Program-made: the position numbers and the translations under genes
Notes under the pieces: generated by a model
The model's input: the letters and a program-made list of their open reading frames with translations, nothing else
Databases searched by the model: none
Told to the model about the DNA's origin: nothing
Origin: Glandiceps talaboti
Lineage: Eukaryota > Hemichordata > Enteropneusta > Spengelidae
DNA: 64,000 nt
Direction of reading: 5' to 3'
NCBI RefSeq assembly: GCF_964340395.1
Contig: NC_135563.1
Coordinates: 13,033,151-13,097,150 of the forward strand
In this document: positions 62,473 through 64,000 of the stretch, piece after piece
How positions within the stretch are numbered: position 1 is the first letter of the stretch
Layout of the letters: every line of letters begins with the position of its first letter

Positions 62473-64000
62473 CTGTATACAAAGAGATGGAATGTCAAAG
62501 TCATTACTTGAGTAAACCTTTCACTATAGCATGCATATAGTATATACATCAATATTACATACATCCACATTTTTACCTGTGTGACGTCAAAAGGGACAGA
62601 AATAAAAAAATCTGTATTCCCTTCTTCTCCAAATTTTTGTTCCTCCTTTCAAAATGACTTCATGAGATTATATGGCAATATAATTTTTTGAATTTCAAGA
62701 AGCTTCTGTGAGTTTTCAGGCCATTTTCATGAGAATTGTTTTGACAGACTTGAAATTTTCAAGGACCATTTTGTAGTGAATTTCAGCAAAACACAGCAAC
62801 TTGATTTATCACAATGGCATATTTACTTGTAGGGTAATGAAATTTTCTCACTGATCTTTTAGTTAAAATTTTATTTTCTACACGTTCCATGGAGTTAATT
62901 AATTTAATTTTACATTTATTTTCATAGGTGCTAGCACACAGCCTCATGGGATCAGTTGCCTACATTTTACTGATGGGAATAAATCGGTGTCGATAGACAT
63001 TCAAGATCAGCCAATCACAGAGGGCAACATTTGCAATCATACTTGCAATGCATCTTCCTACTTCTAGTTCTATTTCTACTATGCTAACTCTCATCAAACT
63101 CTCTTCAGCAACTAGATGAGGGCGCTATTGACAAACCACACCAGACTGTCCTACATACATCATTTATATGTAATTGTACTATCTATATATGCAATAGATG
63201 CGAACAAGTTATTTTGTTTCCTTGACATTTTGAATTGGTGTAATGTTGGAAATTCCATCATGTACTCATGTATCATCAGTTCTTCCCAGTGTATTAGTGT
63301 CCTTGGGAAAAGTTGAATGGATATCTAGTGTGGGTTCAGCCATTGCTATATGACGTAAATATATAATATTAGTTCAAATATTGAAGCATAAGTCATGGGT
63401 TTAAAGGACAACAGTGAAGACAAACCAGTGAAGGTTATAAGCTGTATTCAGTGCCCTTACTCACTTAAGTTCACACATGAACAATCTACTGGGATATAAA
63501 CAAATGAATGCCTACCAAGAGTAGTATGTGATGCATACTGTGCGTTCAATTAGGGCCAAAATACTGAGTATGTATGTTTATACCACTGGGCTACATTACT
63601 CACTTCAAGTTCACAATTTATGGCTTAAAGATTTCTTTGTTTATGTCTTGTCTGGACTGATGTCTCTATTTGTGGTAAAGTTTGTCTAAACTTTTAGAGT
63701 TTATTATTAAGTCAAAGATGTGAGAACACATATATCACCATTTCATGCATATCAAAACAAAGTAAGATCAGTTTTCATTCTTCACTGAAGCTAAACATAA
63801 TTAACCTTGGCCTTGAACGAGTCTAGACTTTGGCTTTAATAGGGTACTAATAGTCCCTGAGAAATAGAAGGTGATGACAGACAGCATTACATTTATAGAC
63901 ACGGAGATCAACTTTGGGGTCTCCTTGTGTCAAACTTGAAATGAGTTGAGTATATATGAGAGGACCTCATGAGCAGTGTGTCCTCTACATCAACTGATGT
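62473..64000. other. PLC-epsilon intron upstream of visible exon 1, no exon seen
   Basis: No minus-strand exon in phase 0 could be found here. A GTCACACAG|GTAAAA sequence near 62570 looks like a donor but has no reading frame or acceptor to support it. The N-terminal PLC-epsilon exons should lie beyond 64,000. Confidence 0.5.

Overview
The window is animal nuclear DNA: AT-rich, with GT-AG introns, exons of 100-250 bp in long introns, many microsatellites, and tRNA-derived SINE and LINE fragments. SINE tails ending in GCGCTATATAAA...ATTATT and a many-exon PLC-epsilon gene suggest a marine invertebrate (a deuterostome such as a hemichordate or cephalochordate, or a lophotrochozoan). The species cannot be fixed from the sequence.

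Right half (about 33-64 kb, minus strand): one gene fills it, the 3' 32 coding exons of a phospholipase C epsilon (PLCE1-like) gene. All 31 splice phases agree and give 1922 visible codons ending at a TAG. In order the exons encode a RasGEF (CDC25) domain, a PH-like region, EF-hand region, catalytic X domain, acidic X-Y linker, catalytic Y domain, C2, two Ras-association domains and a basic tail. The extreme N-terminus, first exons and promoter lie beyond 64,000. One intron (46006-46626) is a U12-type AT-AC intron with an exact ATATCCTTT donor. Introns carry SINE, LINE and dispersed-repeat fragments and a decayed partial duplication of an RA2 exon. About 3.3 kb below the stop looks like a long 3' UTR with two degenerate tandem arrays.

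Left half (about 1-33 kb): gene-poor. A phase-consistent minus-strand model of six exons (22873 down to 4433) encodes a 222-residue type I membrane protein (signal peptide, four-cysteine glycosylated ectodomain, one TM helix, acidic tail) that I do not recognise. Its largest intron holds a 3.5-kb minisatellite of 50-bp units, another a 31-bp minisatellite. A separate short first exon (24957-24990, minus) has its ATG in a YY1-like context. Three RFX X-box-like palindromes occur in this half. An inverted repeat (two 240-bp arms, 1.17-kb loop) lies at 31.1-32.75 kb.

There are no rRNA genes, no convincing tRNA genes, no CRISPR, no bacterial operons and no virus-like coding regions. The remaining stretches are intergenic or intronic DNA in which I see only simple repeats and decayed elements.
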